The notes under the pieces were generated by a model, which worked only from the letters and a program-made list of their open reading frames with translations, was not told the DNA's origin and did no database searches. From Nitratireductor sp. XY-223 (GTDB lineage Bacteria; Pseudomonadota; Alphaproteobacteria; Rhizobiales; Rhizobiaceae), in the NCBI RefSeq assembly GCF_004959855.1, contig NZ_SPNT01000006.1, positions 124,001 through 188,000 of the forward strand: a stretch of 64,000 bases of DNA. Direction: 5' to 3'. Below, piece by piece: positions 16,569-25,424 of the stretch (its first letter is position 1; each line of letters begins with the position of its first letter). A program made the position numbers and the translations under genes.

Positions 16569-17759
16569 ATGCAGCTGGCAATCGATGGCTGGCGCGTTGA
16601 CCCCGATGCGCGTGAGGCACGGCGGGGCGACGAGGTCAAACAGCTTTCTCCGCGGGCGATCCGCCTGCTCCAGGTGTTCGCCGAGGCGGACGGGGCAGTG
16701 CTTTCGCGCGCTGACCTGCTTGACCGCGTGTGGCCCAATGTCTTCGTCAGCGATGAAAGCCTGACGCAAGTGGTCTCCGAGGTGCGCCGCAAGCTCGGCA
16801 ACCGAGAACTGATCTCGACCGTCGCGCGCGGCGGCTACCGCCTGACGCAGCCCCTGTTGCGCATCGCCGACCCGCAATCGGCGGCGCTTGAGCCGGCGCC
16901 CTTCACCATCGACGCCTATGCGCTCTGCATCGAGGCGAGAGAATGTTTCCAGAGCGGTGTGGAAGGATCGCAACGCGCCTTTGTCGATCTTTCGGCGGAG
17001 GCCGCGGCCCTGTCGCCCGGCTTTGCCGATGCGCGCGCTCTGCACGGGCTGGCGCTCCTGAAACGGCATATCTTCTGGTCCGAGGGCCATCTGCTCCTGG
17101 AGACCGCGCTCGACGAGATTGCCGCGGCGCTGCGGCTCGACCCGAATTTGGCCGTCGCGCATCTCACCGACGCGGCGATCCGCGTTGCCATCGGCATGAA
17201 CGAGACGGGCCTTCAGTCCCTCGAGCGGGCGCTGGCGCTGGCGCCGCAGGATGCCGGGCTGCATCTCGAGGCATCGATCCTGCTCCTGTCGATCGGTAAC
17301 CACAAGGCCGCCGGCGCGCTTGCCGTCCGGTCGGCGCAGCTTGCGCCGCATGATTTCGGCGCCGACCTTCTGGCGGCGCGGCTCTTCCAGTATAGCGACC
17401 CGGTGCGCGGGCGCTTCGCCGCACAGAAAGCGCTGCAGAAGGTGCAGGCGGAACTTGCCATGAACCCCTATTCGATGCGGGCGCTCTATGCGCAGGGGCC
17501 GCTGCTCGCGCAGCTTGGCGACCACCGCGCCGCGCGCGTAGCGCTGGAGAGCGTCACCCATCACGACAGCCCGCTGGAATATTACCGCGCCATCGGCTTT
17601 GCGCAGATCGGCGACAGCACGGCGGCGCTGGAGCGACTCGATTTCATCGGCATGCGCGGCTGGCGCCACGCCTGCATCCTCGACAAGGATGACGGCTTCA
17701 GGCCGCTGCAGTCGGATGAGCGGCTGCACCGGCTGCAGGCCGATCTCCTCGCCGCCTGA
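16569..17759 (+). CDS. Winged-helix (OmpR-type) regulator fused to a TPR-like domain
   Basis: 396 residues from the ATG at 16569 (AAGG nearby upstream). Residues 1-100 are a Trans_reg_C DNA-binding domain: AIDGWRVDPDAREARRG, SPRAIRLLQVFAEADGAVLSRADLLDRVW and the recognition helix SLTQVVSEVRRKLG, then GGYRL. There is no receiver domain. The remaining 290 residues are helical repeats typical of TPR (LERALALAPQDAGLHLEASILLLSIGNHKAAGALA). No membrane helix follows the DNA-binding domain, unlike CadC. Lies 132 bases upstream of a peroxiredoxin-rhodanese pair, with direct repeats between, so it probably regulates them. Confidence 0.85.
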   Translation: MQLAIDGWRVDPDAREARRGDEVKQLSPRAIRLLQVFAEADGAVLSRADLLDRVWPNVFVSDESLTQVVSEVRRKLGNRELISTVARGGYRLTQPLLRIADPQSAALEPAPFTIDAYALCIEARECFQSGVEGSQRAFVDLSAEAAALSPGFADARALHGLALLKRHIFWSEGHLLLETALDEIAAALRLDPNLAVAHLTDAAIRVAIGMNETGLQSLERALALAPQDAGLHLEASILLLSIGNHKAAGALAVRSAQLAPHDFGADLLAARLFQYSDPVRGRFAAQKALQKVQAELAMNPYSMRALYAQGPLLAQLGDHRAARVALESVTHHDSPLEYYRAIGFAQIGDSTAALERLDFIGMRGWRHACILDKDDGFRPLQSDERLHRLQADLLAA

Positions 17760-17770
17760 TTCGCTCTGGC

Positions 17771-17801
17771 TTTCAGGACTCCTTCAGAAATCCTTCAGGA
17801 T
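17771..17801 (+). promoter_or_regulatory. Three 11-base-phased direct repeats upstream of the peroxiredoxin gene
   Basis: TTCAGGA (17772), TTCAGAA (17783) and TTCAGGA (17794), each preceded by CC or similar and starting exactly 11 bases apart. Head-to-tail repeats with an 11-base period are the binding pattern of OmpR/PhoB-type winged helices, and the gene just before encodes such a domain. The site lies about 90 bases upstream of the peroxiredoxin start. Confidence 0.6.
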
Positions 17802-17891
17802 AAGGCGCCCTTCCGCGCCTAGATGGTGACTGGACCGGAACCGGACCCGACAAGGGCCGGTCCGCGCCTGTCAATCAAGGAAGGATAGAAA

Positions 17892-18551
17892 ATGCCACTT
17901 GCCATCAATAGCACGGCGCCGGATTTCATGGCGCAGTCGACCGAGGGATCGCTCCGTTTTCACGACTGGATGGGTGACAGCTGGTGCGTTCTCTTCTCGC
18001 ACCCGAAGGACTTCACCCCGGTCTGCACGACCGAGCTCGGCGTCATGGCACGCATGAAGCCGGAATTCGACCGCCGTGGCGTCAAGCTCATCGGCCTGTC
18101 GATCGATCCGGTCGAGGACCATGACCGCTGGTCGGACGACATCATGACCGCCACCGGCCAGGCACCGAACTACCCGCTGATCGGCGACACCGATCTGAGC
18201 ATCGCCAAGCTCTACGACATGCTGCCCGCAGATGCGGGCGACACGGCCAAGGGTCGCACGGCCATGGACAACGCCACGGCACGCACGCTCTTCGTCATCG
18301 GCCCCGACAAGAAGATCAAGCTGACGATCTCCTACCCCATGACGACGGGGCGCGACTTCAACGAGGTGCTGCGCGCCATCGACAGCCTGCAGCTGACCGC
18401 ACGCCAGCAGCTGGCGACACCGGCCAACTGGGAACAGGGCGACGACGTCGTGATCGTGCCGTCCGTGTCGGACGAGGAGGCGCGCAAGCGCTTCCCGGAA
18501 GGCTGGCGGGCACCGGTTCCTTATCTGCGTCTTGTCGAGATGCCCAACTGA
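17892..18551 (+). CDS. Peroxiredoxin (1-Cys, PRDX6/AhpC-TSA family)
   Basis: 219 residues, the length of the 1-Cys Prx6 group with its C-terminal extension. The peroxidatic Cys lies in the motif FTPVCTTELG (about residue 45) with the conserved Pro and Thr, and the Arg completing the site is in MDNATARTLFVIGP. Cytoplasmic enzyme reducing H2O2 and organic hydroperoxides. Shine-Dalgarno AAGGAAGG eight bases before the ATG. It starts a likely operon with the rhodanese gene 24 bases downstream and is preceded by 11-base-phased repeats. Confidence 0.94.
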   Translation: MPLAINSTAPDFMAQSTEGSLRFHDWMGDSWCVLFSHPKDFTPVCTTELGVMARMKPEFDRRGVKLIGLSIDPVEDHDRWSDDIMTATGQAPNYPLIGDTDLSIAKLYDMLPADAGDTAKGRTAMDNATARTLFVIGPDKKIKLTISYPMTTGRDFNEVLRAIDSLQLTARQQLATPANWEQGDDVVIVPSVSDEEARKRFPEGWRAPVPYLRLVEMPN

Positions 18552-18575
18552 GCTACTGAACAGGAACACACGAAC

Positions 18576-19484
18576 ATGAAAACCCATATGACGCGCCGGA
18601 CTTTCGGCGCCTTCACCGGGGCGGCGGCGCTCGCCCTTCCGCGGCTGACCTTCGCTCAGCCGTCGGCCTACGCAAATCCGCAGCTCCTGATCGAGCCGGG
18701 CGAACTGATGGGGATGGTTTCAGCAACGCAGTCCGCCATCACCGCGGGCGGCGGGGCCGACGCGATCGTCATTGACGTGCGTCCCAGGGATGCCTTCGAC
18801 GAGGGCCATATTCCCGGCGCCCGCCATCTGGACCCCAATGCGGTCGCGGCCGAGCACAGCCCGGTTTCCGGTTCGCTGCGCCCGGTGGCCGAGATCGAGA
18901 GCCTGCTCGGCGCGCTCGGGGTCGCGGCGGACCGGCGCATCGTCTTTTACGACGACCGCGGCGGCTTCCACGCCGCGCGCATGCTGTGGCTGATGGAGTA
19001 TCTCGGCCATCAGAACGTCGCCATCCTCAATGGCGGGCTTACGGGATGGCAGTCTGCCGGCGGTCCCATGACGAAGGACGCCGCTAGGGCGTTTCCCGCC
19101 CGCTTCCAGTCGGCGCCCAGTCCGCGGCGTCACGCGACGGCGGAGGATGTCCTGCAGCACAGGGACGTGCCGGACGGGGTCCTCATCGATGTGCGCCCGC
19201 CCAAGATGTATGACGAGGGTCATATCCCCTGGGCGATCAATATCCCGTGGTCGAAGAACCTCGGCGCGGCCAGCCGCTTCCTGCCGTCTGACCCGCTGAT
19301 GGCGCATTTCGAGGCCCATGGCGTCACGCCGGCGCACGATGTCATGATGCATTGCCAGGTGGGGCTCGCCTCGTCGCACAGCTATGTCGCGCTGCGGCTG
19401 CTGGGCTTTCCGCGGGTTCGGGTCTACCATCGCTCGTGGGCGGAATGGGGCGGCGATCCCGCCCTGCCGAAAGCGACATCGTAG
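18576..19484 (+). CDS. Exported tandem-rhodanese sulfurtransferase
   Basis: 302 residues. The N-terminus MTRRTFGAFTGAAALALPRLTFA is a twin-arginine-like signal, so a periplasmic location is likely. Two rhodanese domains: the first (about 55-165) has YDDRGGFHAARMLW, with Asp where a catalytic Cys would be; the second (about 185-300) has the active-site loop HCQVGLASSH with Cys present. Tandem rhodaneses with one dead and one active half are thiosulfate or 3-mercaptopyruvate sulfurtransferases. Follows the peroxiredoxin gene closely, suggesting joint control. Donor and acceptor are not known. Confidence 0.9.
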   Translation: MKTHMTRRTFGAFTGAAALALPRLTFAQPSAYANPQLLIEPGELMGMVSATQSAITAGGGADAIVIDVRPRDAFDEGHIPGARHLDPNAVAAEHSPVSGSLRPVAEIESLLGALGVAADRRIVFYDDRGGFHAARMLWLMEYLGHQNVAILNGGLTGWQSAGGPMTKDAARAFPARFQSAPSPRRHATAEDVLQHRDVPDGVLIDVRPPKMYDEGHIPWAINIPWSKNLGAASRFLPSDPLMAHFEAHGVTPAHDVMMHCQVGLASSHSYVALRLLGFPRVRVYHRSWAEWGGDPALPKATS

Positions 19485-19489
19485 ACCCG

Positions 19490-19517
19490 GCGCGCGCCCG
19501 TCCGCTCGGGCGCGCGC
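19490..19517 (+). terminator. Strong hairpin after the peroxiredoxin-rhodanese operon
   Basis: GCGCGCGCCCG, six-base loop TCCGCT, then CGGGCGCGCGC: an 11-base perfect GC stem starting 5 bases after the rhodanese stop. It is followed by AGCCATTGTCTTT, a weak T-containing tail. Probably a terminator or attenuator between this operon and the acetyltransferase gene. Confidence 0.65.
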
Positions 19518-19554
19518 AGCCATTGTCTTTCCGGAGGTCAGTGAGGACGCGGCC

Positions 19555-20097
19555 GTGAAACCGATCCTGCCACTCGAATCGGGCCGATTGCGGCCGGCGA
19601 CAGCCGACGACGCTTGCAAGGTGCTCGCCCTGTTGCGTTCGCCCTCCGTGCGGTGGTTTTTGTGCGATGGCCGGACACTTGCCCGATCGGAAGTCGACGC
19701 GATGCTCGCCGACAGCATCGAGCTTGATGCCGATGGGCTGGGGCTGTGGATCATCGAGGATCACACACGCGGCTTTGCCGGCCTGATGGGCCTTGCGCCG
19801 GTTTCGCCGCAGGCCTCGGTGTCCGACGAGATGACCGGTGGTATCGAGCCGACCATCGCGATCGCCCCGGAACACGAGGGAACGGGCCTGGCTTTCGACG
19901 CGTTGAAGGCCATTCTCGCCTACGCACGCTCCTTTCTTGAGCTTCGGCGTCTTGTCGCGGCGGTGGACGAACCGAACAGGCGGTCGCACCGGCTGTTGAA
20001 GCGGGTTGGATTTGAAATCACGGGTCGGGCCTGCGGTCCCGCGCATGAACTTGTGCTCTACGCGTTGTCGTTCGACGATGCCCCGGATGGAGCCTGA
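19555..20097 (+). CDS. GNAT family N-acetyltransferase
   Basis: 180 residues from the GTG at 19555, the first start after the preceding hairpin that has a Shine-Dalgarno (GAGG nine bases before). Pattern of the RimJ/RimL-like group: LRPATADDACKVLALL at the N-terminus, IEPTIAIAPEHEGTGLAFDALKAILAYA for the acetyl-CoA loop (slightly unusual, no Q/RxxGxG/A) and VAAVDEPNRRSHRLLKRVGFE at the end. Substrate unknown. Overlaps the start of the next gene, suggesting translational coupling. Confidence 0.75.
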   Translation: MKPILPLESGRLRPATADDACKVLALLRSPSVRWFLCDGRTLARSEVDAMLADSIELDADGLGLWIIEDHTRGFAGLMGLAPVSPQASVSDEMTGGIEPTIAIAPEHEGTGLAFDALKAILAYARSFLELRRLVAAVDEPNRRSHRLLKRVGFEITGRACGPAHELVLYALSFDDAPDGA

Positions 20098-20800
20098 ACG
20101 CACGGTTATGCAGTCTTTTGGCGAGAACATATGGACAATCGACGGCGACGATGTGCGCATGTTCAAGTTGCTGCCTTTCACCACACGCATGACTGTCGTC
20201 AGGCTGCAATCGGGAGCGGTCTGGATCCTTTCACCGGTGCAGCCGTCGCCGGAACGGCAACGCGCCGTTGACCGGTTGGGGCCGGTCGAGCATCTCGTCG
20301 CCCCCAACAAGATCCACAGCCTCGGCATCAAGCCCTGGAAGGCGCTGTATCCTTCGGCCCGGGTCTGGACGTCGCCGGCGTTCAGCCAGCGCCATCCCGA
20401 TATTGCCGTCGATGCCGCACTCTCGAACGATGTCGAAACGCCCTGGAGCGGTGAAATCGACCATTGCGTGATCGCCGGGCATGCCGTTCTGGACGAGGTG
20501 GCGTTTCTTCACAGGCCCTCAGGGACGCTGATCCTCACGGACCTGATCCAGAAACACGAGGCCGCCGGCGCGCCGCTGGTCTGGCGTGGCGTCAAGCAGT
20601 TGGTCGGTGTGCTGGGAAGAGAAGGCGGCGTCCCCCGGGACATAAGGCTCAGCATTCGGGACAGGGCGGCGATGCGGCGCAGCATCGACACGATTCTGAG
20701 CTGGGATTTCGACAATCTCATCATCGCGCACGGCCACTGCGTGAAAGGCGGCGCCAGGGAAGATGTCGGCCGGGCGTTCAACTGGATCACCAGCGTCTGA
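20087..20800 (+). CDS. DUF4336 protein (metallo-hydrolase-like fold)
   Basis: 237 residues from the ATG at 20087; starts at 20078 or 20108 are also possible, and the last gives the commonest N-terminus of the family (MQSFGENIWTIDG). The pattern TTRMTVVRLQSGAVWILSPV, VEHLVAPNKIHSLGIKPWKALYP and the late DNLIIAHGHCVKGG is that of DUF4336, which resembles a metallo-beta-lactamase scaffold lacking the full HxHxDH motif. Overlaps the acetyltransferase gene by 11 bases. Function unknown. Confidence 0.78.
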   Translation: MEPERTVMQSFGENIWTIDGDDVRMFKLLPFTTRMTVVRLQSGAVWILSPVQPSPERQRAVDRLGPVEHLVAPNKIHSLGIKPWKALYPSARVWTSPAFSQRHPDIAVDAALSNDVETPWSGEIDHCVIAGHAVLDEVAFLHRPSGTLILTDLIQKHEAAGAPLVWRGVKQLVGVLGREGGVPRDIRLSIRDRAAMRRSIDTILSWDFDNLIIAHGHCVKGGAREDVGRAFNWITSV

Positions 20801-20844
20801 GGAATCAATAGACGCGGAGGCCGATCAATTCCCGTCAGCCGCCG

Positions 20845-21054
20845 TCATTGGTGAGGTCCGATATGCGCACCGGTTCCGGTCAGCAGATCGTCCACATAGG
20901 CGGCGGGACGGAACACGTAATAGAGTGCGATCGCTCCTTCAGGATAGATAACGTATGTGCGGCCGTCTTCGTCCCAAACCTCTGAATTCATTATTCGAAG
21001 TGTCAGATAGCCGATGATGTAGATTGCAACCAGAACAACAAGAATGCGTTTCAT
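20845..21054 (-). CDS. Small membrane-anchored hypothetical protein
   Basis: 69 residues. One hydrophobic N-terminal segment (MKRILVVLVAIYIIGYLTL) acts as signal anchor; the rest (WDEDGRTYVIYPEGAIALYYVFRPAAYVDDLLTG) is acidic and would face the periplasm. I do not recognise the family. Frame, start codon and codon usage look real, and it fits between two genes without overlap. Confidence 0.55.
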   Translation of the reverse strand: MKRILVVLVAIYIIGYLTLRIMNSEVWDEDGRTYVIYPEGAIALYYVFRPAAYVDDLLTGTGAHIGPHQ

Positions 21055-21116
21055 GAAATCGACCTTGCAAACATAGTATGACGGAACTTCGTTCCGGTCT
21101 GCTTTGTGCCGGGCGT

Positions 21117-21512
21117 CTAGGACGGCGGATGCCCCTCATACTGCGGCGCGTCATCGCAGATCTCGTACCAGGCGGGTTTTTCGGAAACAAATTCGTGAAA
21201 CCGGTTTTCAAGTCCGACTTCCGTGTCCAGGGCGTTGGCCGCGATGGGAAAACTGTCCTCCTGCGACAGAATCTCGCCAAGCGACGTTCCGCAAATCCTG
21301 CAAAAGCACCTGCCATACTTGTACGGCGCCTCGGGCTGATAGAGCGCGACGTGTTCTTTTCCCTGAATCCATTTCAGGTCCTGTTTCCGGATGAAGACGA
21401 TGGCACTTGCACCGGCCTTGCGGCAGCGGGAACAGTGGCATGTGCCCATCATTGACGGTTTGGCCGACAGCTCGAATTTCACCGCCTTGCAGCAGCAGCT
21501 TCCCTCAATCAT
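21117..21512 (-). CDS. GFA family protein (glutathione-dependent formaldehyde-activating-like)
   Basis: 131 residues from the ATG at 21512 (MIEGSCCCKAVKFEL). Shows the zinc-binding Cys pattern of the Gfa/CENP-V fold: GSCCCKAV, then GTCHCSRCRKAGAS, then CFCRICGTSLG. Gfa was named for the condensation of formaldehyde with glutathione, though most family members have no proven substrate. Monocistronic. Confidence 0.88.
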   Translation of the reverse strand: MIEGSCCCKAVKFELSAKPSMMGTCHCSRCRKAGASAIVFIRKQDLKWIQGKEHVALYQPEAPYKYGRCFCRICGTSLGEILSQEDSFPIAANALDTEVGLENRFHEFVSEKPAWYEICDDAPQYEGHPPS

Positions 21513-21610
21513 CTCGCCGGTTCTCCTTGTCTCAGGGTTCGCGCAACAGGAGAACATTACATGAACATTCGAAACCGATCAACGACAGGATCAAGTCGAT
21601 AGCGTTCCTT

Positions 21611-22432
21611 TCAGTGCCGCTTGCTGGACACGGCGTGGATCGCGTGCGTCGCGATACTGCTGAAACCCTTGGCCGCGACGCGCCCGGTCACGCTCTTTCT
21701 GAGCTTTCTTTGGGCAAACGGATCAAGATTTTCCACCTCTCCCCGGAATCCCGACCCCATGACCAAAGTCCAGAAATCACCCGGTTCAATCAACGCCTGA
21801 TAATCCTCGGCGCTGGTTATCTCGGGATCGGCGGCGCCGCCGCCCACCAGCAGATCCGCCAGGCCATCCGGGGTCGTCAACCGTGCCCAGGGCACCGGCC
21901 CTCGAGGCGCGCTGCCCCCCAGCCTCTCGAGTTCTTCAAAAAATACCGGGCCGCCAGGCTCGAACGCGTGCGGACCCCACACGGTCACCACCAGGCGACC
22001 GCCGGGTTTCAGCAGACTCCAGAGATCGGCCACCAGCTTTTCCATGTCGTCCACGAAGAATACCGAGAAGACGCTGATCACCGCGTCAAAACTGCGCTCC
22101 CGAAACGGCATCGACCGCATGTCCAGACACCGGAACTCGACATTCCGTCTGCGTCCTTCGTCGGCCTTGCGCCTTGCAACATCAATCATCTTCTCCGCGA
22201 AATCGACGCCGGTTACCTTGCCTGTCGGGCCAACGGCTTGTGAGGCCGGGAAGGCCGATGCGCCGGTCCCGCATCCGATGTCCAGCACCGACTCGCCGTG
22301 CCGTAGTCGAGCAAGTTCGACGGCCTTCTTGCCGTGACGCTCCCAAAAGCCCAAGGGTGCCGCGTCGAATGTATCCGCCGCGTGATTGTAAGTCGTCGCG
22401 ACCGGAAAAACTTGTGTCATCGGTTTTGTCAT
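21611..22432 (-). CDS. Class I SAM-dependent methyltransferase
   Basis: 273 residues. Motif I VLDIGCGTGA at about residues 49-58, motif II VTGVDFAEKMIDVAR, the acidic residue and loop VEFRCLDMRSMPFRERSFDAVISVFSVFF and the post-II LKPGGRLVVTVWG identify a ubiE/COQ5-like Rossmann methyltransferase of the Methyltransf_11 type. Divergent from an AraC regulator (146-base gap), which may control it. Methyl acceptor unknown. Confidence 0.88.
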   Translation of the reverse strand: MTKPMTQVFPVATTYNHAADTFDAAPLGFWERHGKKAVELARLRHGESVLDIGCGTGASAFPASQAVGPTGKVTGVDFAEKMIDVARRKADEGRRRNVEFRCLDMRSMPFRERSFDAVISVFSVFFVDDMEKLVADLWSLLKPGGRLVVTVWGPHAFEPGGPVFFEELERLGGSAPRGPVPWARLTTPDGLADLLVGGGAADPEITSAEDYQALIEPGDFWTLVMGSGFRGEVENLDPFAQRKLRKSVTGRVAAKGFSSIATHAIHAVSSKRH

Positions 22433-22578
22433 TTACATACTCCTGATGCGCACCTGGCGTTTATCCCTCTGCCTTGGGGGCGAGGGAGGTCGCACCGAAA
22501 CTAGCTTGCGCGGCTGCGGAGTGAATGATCGAGAATCCACGGTGTTTGATCGAACGTGCAAAACATTATGGAAAGCCG

Positions 22579-23544
22579 ATGGACGCGCTTTCTGAGATAT
22601 TGCGGTCCGCCCAGTTGTCCGGCGGGGTGTTCCTGCGCGCGGATTTCTCGGAGCCGTGGTCGTTCGAAACACGGATCACCGCCAGCGACTGCACCGAAAT
22701 ACTCGGTCCGGCAAACGAGATCGTGCTTTTTCATCATGTTCTTGAAGGATCGATGAGAATTTGCATCCCGGATCGCGAGGACGTTGAGGTGTCGGCGGGG
22801 CAAACTGTTGTTTTTCCGACCAACATAAAGCACACCCTGACCGGTACCCTGGACGATATCCATCCGCAGGAACTGCCGGACTCAATGACCGGCCTGCCGG
22901 GGCCCGGTCAAATCTCGCGGCTGAGGATCGGAGACGGAGAAACCGCCTGCAGGGTCATCTGCGGTTTTCTCGGCGGACGGGATCTGAAGCGGAACCCGGT
23001 GATCCGCGAGCTCCCCGATGTTTTCACTCACGATTGCAGGGAATCGGAATCCCGCAATTTTGTACAGTCGTCGCTGCGCTATGCCGTGGATGAGGTCTCT
23101 CGCGGGAGACCGGCATCCGACGTCCTGTTGGCAAAGATAGCCGAAGTGTTGTTCACGGAGGCCGTGCGTTCCTACGTGGAAGGCTCCGCGGCGTTCGACA
23201 GCGGTTGGCTGCGCGCGCTCAACGACAGCCGGCTCAGCCGCGCAATCGCACTGATCCACAGGCAGCCGGACGCCCCATGGACCAACGCCCGACTTGCCCG
23301 GGAGGCCGCGGTTTCCCGCTCCAGCCTCAGCAACAGGTTCAAGCGCGAGTTGGGGGTCACTCCCGGCAACTACCTGATGTCCGTTAGGATGCAGCTTGCT
23401 CAACGGGCGATCCTGTCGGGAAGTGAGAACCTCATGACAGTCGCAGCGTCCGTGGGCTACAGCTCCGAAGCCGCGTTCAGCAGGGCATACAGGCGCTATT
23501 TCGGATGGCCGCCGTCCTCGGAAACGCGGCCGAATTCCGAATAG
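22579..23544 (+). CDS. AraC family transcriptional regulator with cupin sensor domain
   Basis: 321 residues from the ATG at 22579. N-terminal cupin_6-type domain (about 1-180): LSEILRSAQLSGGVFLRADFSEPWSF and VLFHHVLEGSMRICI. C-terminal pair of helix-turn-helices (about 215-315): ARLAREAAVSRSSLSNRFKRELG and the second in AASVGYSSEAAFSRAYRRYFGWPPS, the AraC signature. The group often controls divergently encoded detoxification enzymes; here the divergent neighbour is the methyltransferase. Confidence 0.92.
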   Translation: MDALSEILRSAQLSGGVFLRADFSEPWSFETRITASDCTEILGPANEIVLFHHVLEGSMRICIPDREDVEVSAGQTVVFPTNIKHTLTGTLDDIHPQELPDSMTGLPGPGQISRLRIGDGETACRVICGFLGGRDLKRNPVIRELPDVFTHDCRESESRNFVQSSLRYAVDEVSRGRPASDVLLAKIAEVLFTEAVRSYVEGSAAFDSGWLRALNDSRLSRAIALIHRQPDAPWTNARLAREAAVSRSSLSNRFKRELGVTPGNYLMSVRMQLAQRAILSGSENLMTVAASVGYSSEAAFSRAYRRYFGWPPSSETRPNSE

Positions 23545-23584
23545 GAACCCCGGCCCGTCGATGCGGAAGCGGTGGCCGCCGTCG

Positions 23585-23929
23585 TCACTTCCCCAGCGGC
23601 GACCGGAGAACCGAGAACGGGTTCTGATAGAGATCGCCGTGGCTTTCCACACCGACCTCGATCACGCAGTCAGAACGCGGATGGGCGACGCACATCAGGA
23701 TGTAACCGGCCTTTGCCTGGCGCCGGTTGAGCGCGGTGCCCTTCGGCTGGCGGACCGCGCCCGACAATAGCCGCCCGGCGCAGGTGATGCAGCCGCCGTA
23801 GCGGCAGGCGACCGGCAGGATGAGGCCGTTTTCCTCGCACACATCCAGGATGGTCCTGTCTTCGCGCACATCAAAGGTGCGGCCGCCCCGATTGGCGACC
23901 GTCACCTTGTGGGATTTCGCAGCGCTCAT
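23585..23929 (-). CDS. [2Fe-2S] ferredoxin linked to methanethiol oxidase
   Basis: 114 residues from the ATG at 23929. Four cluster Cys in the plant-type order: C42, C47 and C50 in CRYGGCITC, and C80 in LMCVAHPRSDC. The N-terminal strands (KVTVANRGGRTFDVREDRTILDVCEENGL) are those of adrenodoxin/plant-type ferredoxins. The ATG lies 17 bases downstream of the methanethiol oxidase stop on the same strand, so both are one operon. It may carry electrons to or from that enzyme, which is inference. Confidence 0.9.
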   Translation of the reverse strand: MSAAKSHKVTVANRGGRTFDVREDRTILDVCEENGLILPVACRYGGCITCAGRLLSGAVRQPKGTALNRRQAKAGYILMCVAHPRSDCVIEVGVESHGDLYQNPFSVLRSPLGK

Positions 23930-23945
23930 AGCGCCGTCGTCGGCG

Positions 23946-25301
23946 TCACAGCCAGATGTCGGACGTGACATCGCCGCCCGGATAGCGCATCTCGTGGCAG
24001 CGGGCCGGCCCGTTCGGCTCCTTGCCGAAATCGACCAGGAATCCCTCATTGATGGTCATGCCGCCGTTCTCGGTGTCGCAGTCGACCAGGAACATCTGCG
24101 CGCCCTTGTCCTTCATGCCGGGATAGAACTGGTTGTCCCAGGACGAGAACAGCGAGGTCGTTACGTAGAGCCGCTTGCCGTCGAGTGAGAGCTGGATCAT
24201 CTGCGGCGCGCCCTGGACGGCGACGCCGTTGACCTCCGGCGCCTTGCCGAGCATGCCGCCGAGCCAGACCTGTCCGGTCATCTTCGGGTTTGACCGGTCG
24301 CTGATGTCGTACTGGCGCAGGTCGCCGTGCAGCCAGTTGGCGAAATAGATGTAGCGGTCGTCCATCGAGATGAGGATGTCGGTGATCAGGCTCGGCATCG
24401 GAACCGGGAAGCCCTCGACATCGATCGTCGGAATGTCGATCACCTTCTCAAGCTGGAAATCGCCATTGTCGTCCTTCCACCAATGGAAGACGTTGGACGA
24501 CAGCGTGGCGGCGAAATAGCCGTGGTTCGAATCCGGGTCGTGCAGCCCGCGCACCTCGAGCGGGATCATGCCTTCGCCGCCGAGATCGACGGATTTGGCG
24601 ATGCGCTTGCCCTCGAAATCCCAGAAATGCACCGACTGTCCGTATTTGCCGGCAGCCACGTCGTCGAGATCGAAGCCGGGCATGAACGTATTTGGCGCAG
24701 CCCATTCGGAGCTGACCATCATGTTGTGGCGCGGCTGGTACCAGAAATCGTAATTGTAGTTCATTCCGGTGATGTCGTTCTCCCAGCGTCCGACGATCTC
24801 GAATTTTTCATTCAGATGAAGGAAGCCGCCCGGCGCGTTGCCGTCCGCATCGCCGAGCATCGAGATGATGATATCGGATCCGAGACAGTGCACCGTGTGC
24901 GGACCCGACAGGCCCGTCTTTGCCTTGATGTCGTCGCCCGAAATCACCGTGTGCAGTTTCGGGTTTGTCGAATCCTTCGTGTCGATGACGTTGATGTTCG
25001 ACGTGCGAACACCCGGCATCAGCAGGAACCGGCGGTTCTTTGAGCCGTCGTGGTGGCAGCTCGAGCAGGCGTTCCATCCCGAATGGTGCAGTTCGTCGCC
25101 GATTTGCGGCATCTCGGTGCGGGCGATCACGCTTGAATAGGTCGGGCTGTCGGGGTCGACATCAACGGTTGCCAGGTAATCGGGCTTTTCAACACCGGTG
25201 CCGACATAAAGTGCGACCGTATAGAGCAGCTTTTCCCGTTCCGCCTGCATGGCCTCCTGCGGCGAGGCGTAGCCGGGTCCACCATTGCCATTTACTGCCA
25301 T
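23946..25301 (-). CDS. Methanethiol oxidase / selenium-binding protein SBP56 family
   Basis: 451 residues, full length for the family. Residues 72-84 hold HHSGWNACSSCHH, the near-invariant segment equivalent to the selenium-binding Cys57 region of human SELENBP1 (GWNTCSSC). Further family blocks are GPHTVHCLGSDIIISMLGDADGNAPGGF, LHWWKDDNG and HGDLRQYDISDRSNPK with ALYVGTGVEKPDYLATVDVDP at the start. Bacterial MtoX and SELENBP1 oxidise methanethiol to H2S, formaldehyde and H2O2 with copper. No signal peptide is visible, whereas studied MtoX proteins are periplasmic and come with SCO1 and MauG-like partners; here a ferredoxin follows instead. The enzyme activity is therefore inferred. Confidence 0.88.
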   Translation of the reverse strand: MAVNGNGGPGYASPQEAMQAEREKLLYTVALYVGTGVEKPDYLATVDVDPDSPTYSSVIARTEMPQIGDELHHSGWNACSSCHHDGSKNRRFLLMPGVRTSNINVIDTKDSTNPKLHTVISGDDIKAKTGLSGPHTVHCLGSDIIISMLGDADGNAPGGFLHLNEKFEIVGRWENDITGMNYNYDFWYQPRHNMMVSSEWAAPNTFMPGFDLDDVAAGKYGQSVHFWDFEGKRIAKSVDLGGEGMIPLEVRGLHDPDSNHGYFAATLSSNVFHWWKDDNGDFQLEKVIDIPTIDVEGFPVPMPSLITDILISMDDRYIYFANWLHGDLRQYDISDRSNPKMTGQVWLGGMLGKAPEVNGVAVQGAPQMIQLSLDGKRLYVTTSLFSSWDNQFYPGMKDKGAQMFLVDCDTENGGMTINEGFLVDFGKEPNGPARCHEMRYPGGDVTSDIWL

Positions 25302-25424
25302 TTGATCCTCCCGTTCTTGAGTATTTCTCCAAGTATTCTTCTTGTCTGGAGAAGTATGACATGCGCGAAGGGCTGAGAAAATGTCGGAGCGATCAAATCT
25401 GAATGCGAACTGTGCTTGGCGGTA

